64,000 nucleotides of DNA from Methylosarcina fibrata AML-C10 (GCF_000372865.1 NZ_KB889965.1:889902-953901); one strand, 5' to 3'. Positions 40,311 to 49,671 are shown, counted from the stretch's first letter. Notes: generated from the letters alone by a model not told the origin. Translations and numbers: made by a program.

Positions 40311-41432
40311 ATGAAACACGACACGAACCATCGACACATTCTGCTTTGCGTCACCGGTCTGACGCCCCAGGTCGTCACCGAAACCCTGTATGCCTTGCAC
40401 CAGGAAGGCCGTACCCTGCCGGAAGAAATTCGAATCCTGACCACCCGGGAAGGCGCCGAACGCGCCCGGCTGACCCTGATCAACGACCACTGGCTAAGCC
40501 GCTTTTATCAGGATTATCGATTGCCGTCCGTTCCGTTCGACAGCGGCTGCATCCATGTTCTGCAGGACCGCTTTGGGGAGCCGTTACAGGACATTCGCAG
40601 CGGCGAGGATAACCAGACCGTGGCCGACGGCATCACCGAAACGATCCGGGCGCTCACCGCCGACCCGGAGGCCGCCCTGCACGTCTCGATCGCCGGCGGC
40701 CGCAAGACCATGGGTTTCTATGCGGGCTATGCCCTGTCCCTGTACGGGCGGCCTCAGGACCGGCTCAGCCATGTCCTGGTCTCGGCGGACTACGAATCGC
40801 ATCCGCAGTTTTATTATCCGACGCCGCATTCGCAAGTGATCTACGGCAACGACCCCAGCCGCAAGCCGCTCGATACTCGTCACGCCGCCGTCATCCTGGC
40901 CGACATCGCCTTCGTGCGGCTCCGGCACGGTCTGGACCGGGCGCTGCTCGACGGTAAAAGCAGCTTCAGCAGGACTGTAGCCAATGCGCAGGCCGCGCTG
41001 GGGCCGGCGCAACTTGCAATCGACCCGGACAGGCGCCTGCTCGTTGCCCAAGGCACGCCGATTAAATTGAGCCCGGCCGATCTGGCCTTCTACCTTTGGC
41101 TGTTGCAGCGCCGGACCGACAGTGGGGATGCGCCGCAATGCCCCAGCGACGGCGCGCCGGAGGCAGTCTACGGCGCGGAGTATTTACGTCATTACCGCCG
41201 GATCAACGGGAAACTGGGCGGAGCAGACCGCACCGAGGCCGCCTTGCGAGACGGCATGACTAAAGCGTTTTTCGAACAGCGTAAATCGCGGATCAACAAA
41301 GTGCTCGGCCAGGCTTTGCAACAGGCTGCAAGTGCTTACTTGATTCAGGCGATAGGGAAAAGGCCAAGGACGCGCTATCGGATAGGCCTCAAAAAAGAAC
41401 AGATTCAATACATCGTTCAACCGGAAAATTGA
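40311..41432 (+). CDS. CARF-domain protein of the NE0113 family (Csm6-like or ring nuclease)
   Basis: 373 residues. The N-terminal CARF is clear: HILLCVTGLTPQVVTETLYAL, IRILTTREGAERARL and the ligand-loop SIAGGRKTMGFYAGY (129-134). The C-terminal part (from about 240) is helical and basic and shows no R-X4-6-H HEPN motif, so a HEPN ribonuclease is not evident. Members of this family have been annotated as Csm6-like and as CRISPR ring nucleases; I cannot decide between sensing and degrading cyclic oligoadenylate. It ends one base before cas10, so it is co-translated with the effector complex. Confidence 0.8.
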   Translation: MKHDTNHRHILLCVTGLTPQVVTETLYALHQEGRTLPEEIRILTTREGAERARLTLINDHWLSRFYQDYRLPSVPFDSGCIHVLQDRFGEPLQDIRSGEDNQTVADGITETIRALTADPEAALHVSIAGGRKTMGFYAGYALSLYGRPQDRLSHVLVSADYESHPQFYYPTPHSQVIYGNDPSRKPLDTRHAAVILADIAFVRLRHGLDRALLDGKSSFSRTVANAQAALGPAQLAIDPDRRLLVAQGTPIKLSPADLAFYLWLLQRRTDSGDAPQCPSDGAPEAVYGAEYLRHYRRINGKLGGADRTEAALRDGMTKAFFEQRKSRINKVLGQALQQAASAYLIQAIGKRPRTRYRIGLKKEQIQYIVQPEN

Positions 41433-41433
41433 T

Positions 41434-43977
41434 ATGAAACCATACGATCACGCCGTTTTGGGGTGTTTACTGCATGACATCGGCAAGTTTTTTGAAAGGG
41501 CTGAAATGCTAGGGCATTACCGAGATGATACCGAAAAATGCCAGAGTTATTGCCCTAAAAATGCGGAAAAAGGCTATTACTCACATCGGCATGTTTTACA
41601 TACCTTGGCGTTTTGCGAACTCCTTGCTGAAAAAGTGCCGCAAATACGGCCCGAGGAGCATCAGACGATAGCCACGGCCGATCAGAACTGGGTGAATTTG
41701 GCCTCATTTCACCATAATCCTTCGAGCAAGGAAGATAACCACTTGGAAAAACTCGTCCAGGCTGCCGATCATTTTGCGAGTGCCGAACGGGAGCAGGGCA
41801 ACTTTTACCAACAAGGCATCAATAAAAAAACCAGGCTGGAATCCTTATTAGGCCGGGTAAAAATTGGGGAAATCGCAAGAGACAACGATTCATTTTTACC
41901 CTTGTCCCAGTGTGACTTATCAAAGAGTCATATTTTTCCAAAGCGGGCCTCTTTGTCGGGCATGGAAAAAAACGATAAAACCTGGTTATCTCAACAAAGC
42001 CTGGCTGCCGATTATCGAAGCATCGCAGAAAAATTCATTGCCGAGCTGGACGGCTTACAAAGTTTCACTGCCAACGTTGCCAAAGAAAAATTAGCGAGGT
42101 CGACGATGCGAAGTCTGTTGAGTCTGATGGAGCATTATTTGAGCCAAGTCCCGGCCGCGACTAATGTAATTCATCCCGATATTTCGTTGTTCGACCATTT
42201 GCGGATTACGTCATCGATTGGCGAAGGCTTGTACTTATATCACCAACAAATTACCGAGCCTGCGCGCTTTAAAGACGAAAAGACTCCTAAATGGCAATTG
42301 GTCTGCGGCGACTTTTCCGGCATCCAAAAATTCATTTACAAAATCACCGGCAAAGGCGCCGCTAAAGGTTTGCGAGGACGTTCATTTTTTATCCAGTTGC
42401 TTTGCGATGCCGTGTCCGAGCAAATCATTCGTTCTCTCGGCCTATATCCAACCGCGAGAATCTATTCATCCGGCGGCAAGTTTTATTTGCTGGTACCGTC
42501 GCATTTGAAAACTCAGGTGCATAGCATCGCCGATTCTGTCAATAAAGCGTTGCTCGATGAATTTCAGGGCGAAGTCTTTTTAGGCTTGGGTTTTACGGAT
42601 ATATGTGGCGGCGATTTTAAAGAAGGCAACATGGGCAAGCGTTGGAAAGAAGTCAACGAAGACTTGCAGAAACAGCGCTTGCAGCCTTTCAAAGCGCAAG
42701 CGAGCGAAGACATCGAATGTTTCGCAGGGCAAGCACAGCACGAATATGGCGCTTGCAGGATTTGCGGACGAGACGATGCGAAGGCCGACATAAACAGCGG
42801 GCAAAATTGCAGGCAATGCCAAAATCTGGAAGACATGGGCCAGAAGTTAGCGGACGCTCGCTATTTGTTTTGGGTTTGGGGTGAAAACCGGCCTACTGTA
42901 ACCAATAAATTTCAAGGCCGTTTTTTTAAGATGCCTTTGCCCGGCACCGATTGTGACTTGTACTTATTGGAGCGAGAGCCGGAATTTAGCGAACTTACCG
43001 ATTTGACGGAATCGCATTTGGAAGTGCTAAATGAATGGACAGGGTTCAATGCGAACCCGCAAGGTTATTCGCAAGGCATTCGCTATGTCGGCAAGTGGCA
43101 GAGTGAGAAAGATAACGGGAGTCGCGATTTCAAGGATTTTGCCGATAGTGCCAAAGGCATAAGCCGTATGGGTATATTGCGCATGGACGTGGACAACCTG
43201 GGCGAAATATTCATACGCGGCTTGAACTTCGGCAAAAATAACGAAAGCATGGGCTCCTTATCTCGCGTAGCGACCGTGTCGCGCCAACTGCATTTGTTCT
43301 TTGCAGGCTATTTACATCGTATTCTTGATGAGTTTAAACGCAGCCAGATCATTTATGCGGGCGGCGACGACGTCTTCATCATCGGCAGTTGGGACGAATT
43401 GCCGTTGGTCGCGCAAAAAATCCGGGATGAATTTAGCCAATACTGCGCCAACAACCCGTGCTTTACGTTATCCGGCGGCATCGCAACAGTCGGAGGCAGA
43501 TACCCGATTTCACGGGCGGCCGATTTGGCGGGCGAAACCGAAGAACAAGCCAAGCACCTGCAACGAGGGGAGAAGCACAAAGACGCGTTAAGCTTTTTGG
43601 AAACTACAATCGGTTGGGAAAGTTTTAATGATGCAGTCCGCTTGCGCGACACTCTGCTGGAAATCGTCAAAAAAACCAACAGCCAGGCCATCATCGACCG
43701 CTTGCGGCAAGTCGTGATAGCAGTCGATGAAATCAAAGCCAGGGAAAAGACAGGTAAATTTGAAGAAATGATTTATTGGGACAAATGGCGCTGGCGGCTG
43801 GTTTACAACCTGAAGCGCATGGCAAAGCGTTATCCCGAAGTGGAGATCCAACTGGAAGGTTTACAACAGCAATTGATTACCCCGCAAACTCTGGCTAACA
43901 GGCAGCCGGTCATGGAATGGCTGCAATTGCCGGTACGTTGGGCCGAATTCTTAATGAGGAGCAAAACGAATGACTGA
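41434..43977 (+). CDS. cas10: type III-A large subunit Cas10/Csm1
   Basis: 847 residues. The N-terminal HD nuclease motif is intact (LGCLLHDIGKFFERAE; His14-Asp15), as is the polymerase motif IIYAGGDDVFII (GGDD 643-646). A zinc-binding region CRICGRDD...CRQCQ lies between the two palm domains. Cas10 converts ATP into cyclic oligoadenylates when the complex binds target RNA, and the HD domain cuts single-stranded DNA. Both activities should be present here. It overlaps csm2 by eight bases. Confidence 0.97.
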   Translation: MKPYDHAVLGCLLHDIGKFFERAEMLGHYRDDTEKCQSYCPKNAEKGYYSHRHVLHTLAFCELLAEKVPQIRPEEHQTIATADQNWVNLASFHHNPSSKEDNHLEKLVQAADHFASAEREQGNFYQQGINKKTRLESLLGRVKIGEIARDNDSFLPLSQCDLSKSHIFPKRASLSGMEKNDKTWLSQQSLAADYRSIAEKFIAELDGLQSFTANVAKEKLARSTMRSLLSLMEHYLSQVPAATNVIHPDISLFDHLRITSSIGEGLYLYHQQITEPARFKDEKTPKWQLVCGDFSGIQKFIYKITGKGAAKGLRGRSFFIQLLCDAVSEQIIRSLGLYPTARIYSSGGKFYLLVPSHLKTQVHSIADSVNKALLDEFQGEVFLGLGFTDICGGDFKEGNMGKRWKEVNEDLQKQRLQPFKAQASEDIECFAGQAQHEYGACRICGRDDAKADINSGQNCRQCQNLEDMGQKLADARYLFWVWGENRPTVTNKFQGRFFKMPLPGTDCDLYLLEREPEFSELTDLTESHLEVLNEWTGFNANPQGYSQGIRYVGKWQSEKDNGSRDFKDFADSAKGISRMGILRMDVDNLGEIFIRGLNFGKNNESMGSLSRVATVSRQLHLFFAGYLHRILDEFKRSQIIYAGGDDVFIIGSWDELPLVAQKIRDEFSQYCANNPCFTLSGGIATVGGRYPISRAADLAGETEEQAKHLQRGEKHKDALSFLETTIGWESFNDAVRLRDTLLEIVKKTNSQAIIDRLRQVVIAVDEIKAREKTGKFEEMIYWDKWRWRLVYNLKRMAKRYPEVEIQLEGLQQQLITPQTLANRQPVMEWLQLPVRWAEFLMRSKTND

Positions 43978-44344
43978 AGAAATCAAATCGTTCATCCAGC
44001 GTGATGACACCGCTAAGCAAATGGTTTCGTTTGCTGCAAACTTGGCGAAAAACATTGCTCGTGATGTAAGCACATCTCAAATCCGTAACGCCTATGGAAC
44101 TGTCAAAAAACTGGAAATGCAAAGCGTATTCACTGACAAGGCGCATCGCGAGCTATTGCTATTAAAACCAAAGCTTGCCTATGCGCGTGGCCGTGCACAA
44201 AAAAAAGACGCGTTCAAAATGCTGGAAGATGCTTTAGGCGCGGCCATCGACGCTGTCGACGTCAAACAACCCGAAACCTTCAAGCGTTTTTGCAATTTTT
44301 TCGAGGCAATACTTGCTTATCACAAAGCCAACGGCGGCAAATAA
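43970..44344 (+). CDS. csm2: type III-A small subunit Csm2
   Basis: 124 residues, helical and charged, with IRNAYGTVKKLEMQ and LLLLKPKLAYARGRAQKKDAFKMLEDAL, typical of Csm2. Several copies form the inner filament of the Csm complex along the target RNA. The gene starts inside cas10, implying coupled translation. Confidence 0.9.
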   Translation: MTEEIKSFIQRDDTAKQMVSFAANLAKNIARDVSTSQIRNAYGTVKKLEMQSVFTDKAHRELLLLKPKLAYARGRAQKKDAFKMLEDALGAAIDAVDVKQPETFKRFCNFFEAILAYHKANGGK

Positions 44345-44359
44345 TCAAGGGACACTACC

Positions 44360-45154
44360 ATGAGCGAACAAACCAATCCAAAACTCAAAAGCAAAATCTT
44401 TATCCGCGGCACAATCAAAGCTTTGACCGGCTTGCACATCGGCGGCAACTCCATCGGTATGGCGATTGGCGGTGCGGATAAAGTCGTGGTCAGAAATCCG
44501 CTGACCAATGAACCTTATATTCCGGGATCGTCTTTGCGCGGAAAAATGCGCTCTTTATTGGAAAGGGCGCGAGGCGATGAAAAACATAATCCCAAGGAAG
44601 GCGGCTTCAGTTTTAAAGAAGGCAAGCTTGAAGCTTCAGCAGGTATCAATCCTGAATCCATGCTCGGTAAATTGTTCGGTGTATCCGCCGACAAAAACAA
44701 CGGCCAACCCACCCGTCTGATGGTCCGCGATGCCCATTTGACTCCTGCCAGCAAAAAGCAACTGGAAAACGCTCCCAATACCGACATGCCGATGACCGAG
44801 GTTAAAACCGAGGTCAACATCGACCGTATTACTTCGGCGGCCATTCCTCGCCAATTCGAGCGGGTGCCGGCCGGTGCGGAATTTAATTTCGAACTGGTGT
44901 TGACCTTGCTCGAAGGCGACGACGAAACCCAATTTTTGAATTTGATTCGCGAAGGGCTTGAGTTGGTGCAGCATGACAGCCTGGGTGGTCACGGTTCGCG
45001 CGGCTACGGCGCGGTCGAGTTTGTCGTGCAAAAGTTGCAGGAACGCACTATGCAGCATTATCAAAAAGGCGAAGCGGCAGCCGATGTCAACGAAACCTTG
45101 ATGGCTTTATTCGCCGGTTTACAGCCCAAGTCCGAAGTAGCGGCAGGAGCCTGA
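44360..45154 (+). CDS. csm3: type III-A backbone RAMP Csm3
   Basis: 264 residues. FIRGTIKALTGLHIGGNSIGMAIGGADKVVVRNPLTNEPYIPGSSLRGKMRSLLE is the Csm3 signature; the Asp at about residue 40 (GGADK) is the expected catalytic residue for cutting target RNA every six bases. HDSLGGHGSRGYGAV is the glycine-rich RAMP loop. It forms the crRNA-binding backbone. It starts 15 bases after csm2 and ends one base before csm4. Confidence 0.96.
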   Translation: MSEQTNPKLKSKIFIRGTIKALTGLHIGGNSIGMAIGGADKVVVRNPLTNEPYIPGSSLRGKMRSLLERARGDEKHNPKEGGFSFKEGKLEASAGINPESMLGKLFGVSADKNNGQPTRLMVRDAHLTPASKKQLENAPNTDMPMTEVKTEVNIDRITSAAIPRQFERVPAGAEFNFELVLTLLEGDDETQFLNLIREGLELVQHDSLGGHGSRGYGAVEFVVQKLQERTMQHYQKGEAAADVNETLMALFAGLQPKSEVAAGA

Positions 45155-45155
45155 A

Positions 45156-46103
45156 ATGCGCTGCTATCGGCTCACTTTCGAGGCTCCGTTTCACGTCGAT
45201 AGTCGCGGCAATGACTTTTACGAGGAAAGCAACAGCTTTATCCATTCCGACACATTGAGCGCGGCGATTTTGGCGACTTGGGCATTGATTTGGCCCGAAC
45301 AAATCGCCAAACAAGCGCAACATCCGTCGTTTCGGATTAGCTCGGCGTTTCCGTTTTACCGGAATTGTTATTTTTTACCGCGTGTGTTGAGTAGTCTGGC
45401 TACCTCTCCAAAGCAATCAAAAGATGCCAAAAAACTGAAAAAAATTCAATGGCTGGACAGCAACCTCTGGCATGAATCCTTGACCGATCCGGATTGGGCG
45501 GAACGGATCGACTTGAAAAATGATGTGTGTCAAAGCGTTCTGGCGAGCACGTCTACCAAGCTGCCAGAAAAACTTTGGGTGGAAGAGGAACGGCCCCGCT
45601 TGGCGATCGACCGCATCGACAACCAAGCGGCGGAAAGCCTCATCTTCAACTTCAGCCGGATATGGTTCGATAAAAAGGGCGGCCTGTACTTTTTGGCAGT
45701 CTTCAATGATGAATCCAGCCGCCGGCAATTTGAAACCGCGCTGCACATACTCGGCGACAGCGGCATTGGCGCTGACCGTACCAGCGGCAACGGCTGCTTT
45801 ACCTGGACAGCCGGTCAAGTACCCGATTTACAACTGGCTGAACAGGGCGAATCGGTAACGCTGTCATTGGTGAATCCCGATCCCGGCGATTGCCAAACCG
45901 GCTGGCTGGAAGGATCGGCATACAAACTGGTTTCGCGTGGCGGTTGGATCGGCAACACGGGTTTGCGTAAAAAAAGGCTGCGGATGTTCAGCGAAGGCAG
46001 CGTATTTTCAAGGCCATTGCAAGGTCGCGTTGTCGATGTATCGACTAACGCAACACAAAGTGTTTTTCGTGACGGCCGCGGTTTTTTCGTCCAACCACGG
46101 TAA
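45156..46103 (+). CDS. csm4: type III-A RAMP Csm4 (crRNA 5'-tag binding)
   Basis: 315 residues starting MRCYRLTFEAPFHVDSRGNDFYEESNSFIHSDTLSAAILATW, the usual Csm4 N-terminus. The RAMP loop DSGIGADRTSGNGCFTW and a C-terminal VSRGGWIGNTGLRKKRLRMFSEGSVF also fit. Csm4 holds the crRNA 5' tag and contacts Cas10. A 93-base gap with a REP pair separates it from csm5, the only break in the csm gene run. Confidence 0.95.
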   Translation: MRCYRLTFEAPFHVDSRGNDFYEESNSFIHSDTLSAAILATWALIWPEQIAKQAQHPSFRISSAFPFYRNCYFLPRVLSSLATSPKQSKDAKKLKKIQWLDSNLWHESLTDPDWAERIDLKNDVCQSVLASTSTKLPEKLWVEEERPRLAIDRIDNQAAESLIFNFSRIWFDKKGGLYFLAVFNDESSRRQFETALHILGDSGIGADRTSGNGCFTWTAGQVPDLQLAEQGESVTLSLVNPDPGDCQTGWLEGSAYKLVSRGGWIGNTGLRKKRLRMFSEGSVFSRPLQGRVVDVSTNATQSVFRDGRGFFVQPR

Positions 46104-46113
46104 GACTTGTTTT

Positions 46114-46172
46114 GTAGGAGCGACGCGAGTCGCGATTTGACGGTATTGGGTCGCGACTCGCGTCGCTCCTAC
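46114..46172. repeat. inverted REP pair between csm4 and csm5
   Basis: Two REP copies in opposite orientation with about 15 bases between them (46114-46135 and 46151-46172) form a perfect 22-bp inverted repeat. This copy has the variant core CGACGCGAGTCG. In RNA it would form a very stable hairpin inside the csm transcript, ending 24 bases before the csm5 ATG, and could lower downstream expression or protect the upstream mRNA. Confidence 0.85.
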
Positions 46173-46196
46173 AGCAATAACAATAGGGTCATCAAG

Positions 46197-47627
46197 ATGA
46201 AAGGTATCAATCAGTCGGTTAGATTAGGGCTGGAAATTTTAACGCCCACGCAAGCGGGTTCGGGCGCGGAACTATTCAAAGAACTGGACTATATCGACCG
46301 CGGCGGCATGGCTTTTGTCGTCGATCAGCAAGCCAGTTTCAATGCGGTGGCCTCCGGCAATTTGGCGTTGGATGCCGATGCCAAGCTATTGTCCGGCGCT
46401 CATCTGAGTGATTTGGTCAATGCGGCGGGCCAGGATTTCGGTTACCGCTTACCGTGGCTGGCAACCGCGCAAAAAGTGCCGGACAAATTTCGCGAGCATT
46501 TGAAAGATACAATGAATCGTCCGTATTTGCCCGGTTCGGCGATCAAAGGCGCGATTCGTACGGCACTGATTGCGGAATGGTTGCGTTCCGTTAGAGAAAC
46601 GCCGAGTTTGTCGTTGCAAATTCAAGAGTTATTACCAAAGAGAGATAGAAAAGGTAATGCTCCAAGAGCTAAAGCTGCCGATGACAGGTTATTGGCAGCC
46701 TTGCTCGGCAACGATGCCAAACAAGATATTTTTCGCGTGTTCAAAGTCAAAGATACGTTATTTGCGGATACGGATTTACGCTTGGCCGATATTCGCTGGC
46801 TCAATGAAAAGCGTTGGCGCAGCATGAGTAAGCGAAATAGTCTCGACAATTGGCAGCAAGCCGATGGAATTTATGCCGAAGTACTGCAATCCGGCGCACT
46901 GGGTCTAGTAACCCTGCAATGGGACGGTTTTTTGTTGAGCGATATCAGCAGTTGGCAACAGAACGGTGCGGTTTCATCCATCGCGCCGAAAGATTTTGGC
47001 GACCTCAAACAACGTCTTAACCAACACGCAAAATATCGTCTGCAAAAGGAAATCCAGTTTTATAAAGATCAAGGCAAGTCAGCACCGGAACAGGAATGCC
47101 ACCGGCTTCTGAAAATGATCGAAACAGACCAACAGGCGGCTTACCTGCAAATGTCCTGGGGCAGCGGCTGGCGCGGCATGACCGGCGACTGGGCCTCTCA
47201 AGAATTAGTTGAAAAATTTAGAGAACTTTACCCTAAAGACATGGGAAGGCCAGGAAAAATTTTTCCTAAAACTAGGCGCTTGGTTGTTTCCGGCGAACCT
47301 AAATTCCCCTTAGGTTGGGTCAGATTGTTATCGTATGACTTGGTAGCCGATAAATTGGAAAAGCAGCAAATCGATCAACAGGCAGTTGCATCTCAATCAG
47401 CCTGGGTCAATCAAAAACTCGCACAAATCGCGCAACAAAACCGCAGTTCGAAAAAAGAGGCATTACGCGGCAAAGCCTTGGCCCAAGCGTGGCAAGAGAT
47501 GCCGGACGGCGAAGAAAAACAAGCAGCTTTGTCGGACATCAAACGCCGTTGGCAGAATGAAAACTGGTGGGACGAGCCCAATGGAAAAGCCGCCAAACAA
47601 GCAAAAACGATATACGAACAAAGTTGA
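46197..47627 (+). CDS. csm5: type III-A RAMP Csm5
   Basis: 476 residues from MKGINQSVRLGLEILTPTQAGSG. The ATG at 46197 is chosen because the upstream in-frame extension only translates the REP sequence. GSAIKGAIRTALIAEWL is the conserved RAMP helix, and AYLQMSWGSGWRGMTGDWASQEL followed by PKTRRLVVSGEPKFPLGWVRL is the typical C-terminal block. Csm5 caps the 3' end of the crRNA complex and helps crRNA maturation. Confidence 0.93.
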   Translation: MKGINQSVRLGLEILTPTQAGSGAELFKELDYIDRGGMAFVVDQQASFNAVASGNLALDADAKLLSGAHLSDLVNAAGQDFGYRLPWLATAQKVPDKFREHLKDTMNRPYLPGSAIKGAIRTALIAEWLRSVRETPSLSLQIQELLPKRDRKGNAPRAKAADDRLLAALLGNDAKQDIFRVFKVKDTLFADTDLRLADIRWLNEKRWRSMSKRNSLDNWQQADGIYAEVLQSGALGLVTLQWDGFLLSDISSWQQNGAVSSIAPKDFGDLKQRLNQHAKYRLQKEIQFYKDQGKSAPEQECHRLLKMIETDQQAAYLQMSWGSGWRGMTGDWASQELVEKFRELYPKDMGRPGKIFPKTRRLVVSGEPKFPLGWVRLLSYDLVADKLEKQQIDQQAVASQSAWVNQKLAQIAQQNRSSKKEALRGKALAQAWQEMPDGEEKQAALSDIKRRWQNENWWDEPNGKAAKQAKTIYEQS

Positions 47628-47653
47628 TTCAACGATCATCAGGACAAAACAAC

Positions 47654-48910
47654 ATGCCCCAAATCCTTCTCAGCACCGTCGGCGGCAGCCATCAGCCCAT
47701 CGTCAGCGCGATCAACGAATTGCGCCCCGATTTTGTCGTTTTCATTTGCACCGGTAAAGACCCGGCTACCGGCCGCACGGGATCCGACAGCCAGATCGAA
47801 GGCAGGGGCAATTGCATCAAGGCACATCCTCACGACGACAAGCCCACGCTGCCGAGCATTCCCAATCAAACCGGCCTTTTGCCCGAGCAATACCAGGTCG
47901 TGTTGACCCTGTCCGACGATCTCGACCGGATTTATCTCGATTGCCATCGAACCATCGAAGAAATCTCTCAACGCTTTCCCGATGCACGAATAGTTGCCGA
48001 TTTTACCGGCGGCACCAAATCGATGAGCGCCGGCCTGATCATGGCCGCCCTGGAACACCCGGACGTCGACTTGCAGCTTGTCACCGGCAGCCGCGCCGAC
48101 TTGGTCAAGGTGCAGGACGGTTCGCAATTTGCCGCCCTAGCCAACAGCGAGCAAATCCGCTTTCAGAGGCTGATTGCGCCGTATAAACAGGCCTGGAGCC
48201 GATTCGCCTACAGCGAAGCCGAAGCCGGGCTCAAACAACTCAAGCCGCCAAGCAATTCAGAGCTGCGCGGCCAATACACCCGCTTTCGCGAACTCAGCCG
48301 CGCCTTTGCCGAATGGGACAACTTCAATCATCATCTTGCTTTCAACATTTTGCAAACCTATGCTAACAAGGAATTGTCGCCTTACCTGACCATTGCCAGA
48401 ACGCTCAACGACAGCAATTCCGCCCGATGCGATGCCGCCCGCCTGTTCGATCTCTACTGCAACGCCGAACGCCGCGCCGAGCAAGGCCGCTACGACGACG
48501 CGGTTGCCCGCGTTTACCGCCTGATCGAATGGACCGCCCAGTGGCTGCTAAAGATTCACTGCGGGCTTGATACATCCGATGTCAAGGAAACGGAAATACC
48601 CGAGGGAATCAAGTTGACTCAAAATCAGCAAAACCAATGGCAAGCCGGATTATTCAATGCCTGGCAATTGGTCAGGCTTAAAACCCAGGGCGCAGCGGCA
48701 CAATTCATTCAAAGAGAAGAAAACAGACTGCTTGATCACCTCAAGATCCGCAATCATTCGATTCTGGCGCACGGCTTTGAGCCGGTCAAACAAAGCGACT
48801 GGCAGACATTGCAAATCTGGATGAAGCAGCGATTCATGCCGATGCTGCTGGCGGAGGGGAAAAGGGTTGGCCTAAAAGAAATTCCGATGCAGCTACCTTC
48901 CAAATATTGA
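47654..48910 (+). CDS. CARF-HEPN protein (TIGR02710/Csm6-like ribonuclease)
   Basis: 418 residues from MPQILLSTVGGSHQPIVSAI; the frame is open upstream but lacks a better start. CARF features are ILLSTVGGSHQPIV and ADFTGGTKSMSAGLIMAAL. The C-terminal part is helical and ends with KIRNHSILAHGFEP, an R-X6-H motif (Arg366, His373) as in HEPN ribonucleases. It should bind cyclic oligoadenylate made by Cas10 and cut RNA non-specifically. It follows csm5 by 26 bases and is probably the main Csm6-type effector. Confidence 0.85.
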   Translation: MPQILLSTVGGSHQPIVSAINELRPDFVVFICTGKDPATGRTGSDSQIEGRGNCIKAHPHDDKPTLPSIPNQTGLLPEQYQVVLTLSDDLDRIYLDCHRTIEEISQRFPDARIVADFTGGTKSMSAGLIMAALEHPDVDLQLVTGSRADLVKVQDGSQFAALANSEQIRFQRLIAPYKQAWSRFAYSEAEAGLKQLKPPSNSELRGQYTRFRELSRAFAEWDNFNHHLAFNILQTYANKELSPYLTIARTLNDSNSARCDAARLFDLYCNAERRAEQGRYDDAVARVYRLIEWTAQWLLKIHCGLDTSDVKETEIPEGIKLTQNQQNQWQAGLFNAWQLVRLKTQGAAAQFIQREENRLLDHLKIRNHSILAHGFEPVKQSDWQTLQIWMKQRFMPMLLAEGKRVGLKEIPMQLPSKY

Positions 48911-48927
48911 CGTGGTCGAAGTTTTTA

Positions 48928-49101
48928 GTCGCGACTGTGCGTCGCTCCTACAAGAAATGCTCATCCTGAATGCCGGTAGGAGCGACGCCCAGTCGCGACG
49001 ACAAGAAATGCCCATTCTGCATGCCGGTAGGAGCGACGCCCAGTCGCGACGACAAGAAATGCCCATCCTGCATGCCGGTAGGAGCGACGCCCAGTCGCGA
49101 C
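48928..49101. repeat. REP cluster upstream of the REP transposase, with 51-base tandem repeats
   Basis: One inverted REP copy (48928-48951) is followed by three direct copies starting at 48976, 49027 and 49078. The direct copies are spaced exactly 51 bases apart, with the linker GACAAGAAATGCCCAT..CTGCATGCCG. Together with the copies at 49571 and 49623 they bracket the transposase gene, as is usual for REP/RAYT units. Confidence 0.88.
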
Positions 49102-49550
49102 CCAAAATATCACAGCCTCCTCACGGCAGCGCGTTGCGCAAAGGCCGGCATTCGATTCCCAATCAAATCTATCTCGTTACGACGGTGACGCAAAACCGCC
49201 TGCCGGTGTTCGCCGATTTTCACTCCGCGCGGATTTTGGTCAAGGTTCTGAAAACCGAACATCAGTTGCACAGAGCCGAAACCCTTGCTTTTGTCGTCAT
49301 GCCTGACCATTTGCACTGGCTGATGCAATTGGGCTCTGTTCGCGTGTTGTCTCGGGTGGTCCAAAGCGTCAAGGCCGCGTCCGCGCAAAAAATTGGCAAG
49401 CCCATCTGGCAAGCCGGCTATCATGACCATGCTTTGCGCCGGGAAGAAGATTTGCCGGCGGTTGCGCGCTATCTTGTCGCCAATCCGCTGCGCGCCGGTT
49501 TGGTTTCACGGATCGGCGATTATCCGCATTGGGATGCGACATGGTTGTGA
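49059..49550 (+). CDS. REP-associated tyrosine transposase (RAYT, Y1/IS200-like)
   Basis: About 164 residues from an ATG at 49059 inside the REP tandem repeat; the frame stays open back to 48912, and the conserved domain begins only near ALRKGRHSIPNQIYLVTTVTQ. The HUH motif is VVMPDHLHWLMQL, the catalytic Tyr is likely in AGYHDHALRREEDL, and VARYLVANPLRAGLV is a family block. Such enzymes cut and join REP hairpins. It sits between two CRISPR ancillary genes on the same strand and looks intact, so it is a later insertion into the locus. The true start is uncertain. Confidence 0.87.
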   Translation: MPILHAGRSDAQSRPKISQPPHGSALRKGRHSIPNQIYLVTTVTQNRLPVFADFHSARILVKVLKTEHQLHRAETLAFVVMPDHLHWLMQLGSVRVLSRVVQSVKAASAQKIGKPIWQAGYHDHALRREEDLPAVARYLVANPLRAGLVSRIGDYPHWDATWL

Positions 49551-49570
49551 TGGTCTTTCAAATCTTTCAA

Positions 49571-49646
49571 GTCGCGACTGGGCGTCGCTCCTACTGGCAT
49601 TGTGATTGCTCACATAGGCATGGTAGGAGCGACGCCCAGTCGCGAC
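49571..49646. repeat. REP pair downstream of the REP transposase
   Basis: An inverted copy (49571-49594) and a direct copy (49623-49646) with about 28 bases between them. They lie between the transposase stop codon and the Cad1 gene. Confidence 0.87.
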
Positions 49647-49671
49647 CAAAACCCGTTAAATTATTAAAACC

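Noticed and set aside
46107-46196. Longer csm5 start giving 30 extra residues
   Set aside because: The extension translates the REP hairpin; the ATG at 46197 gives the normal Csm5 N-terminus.
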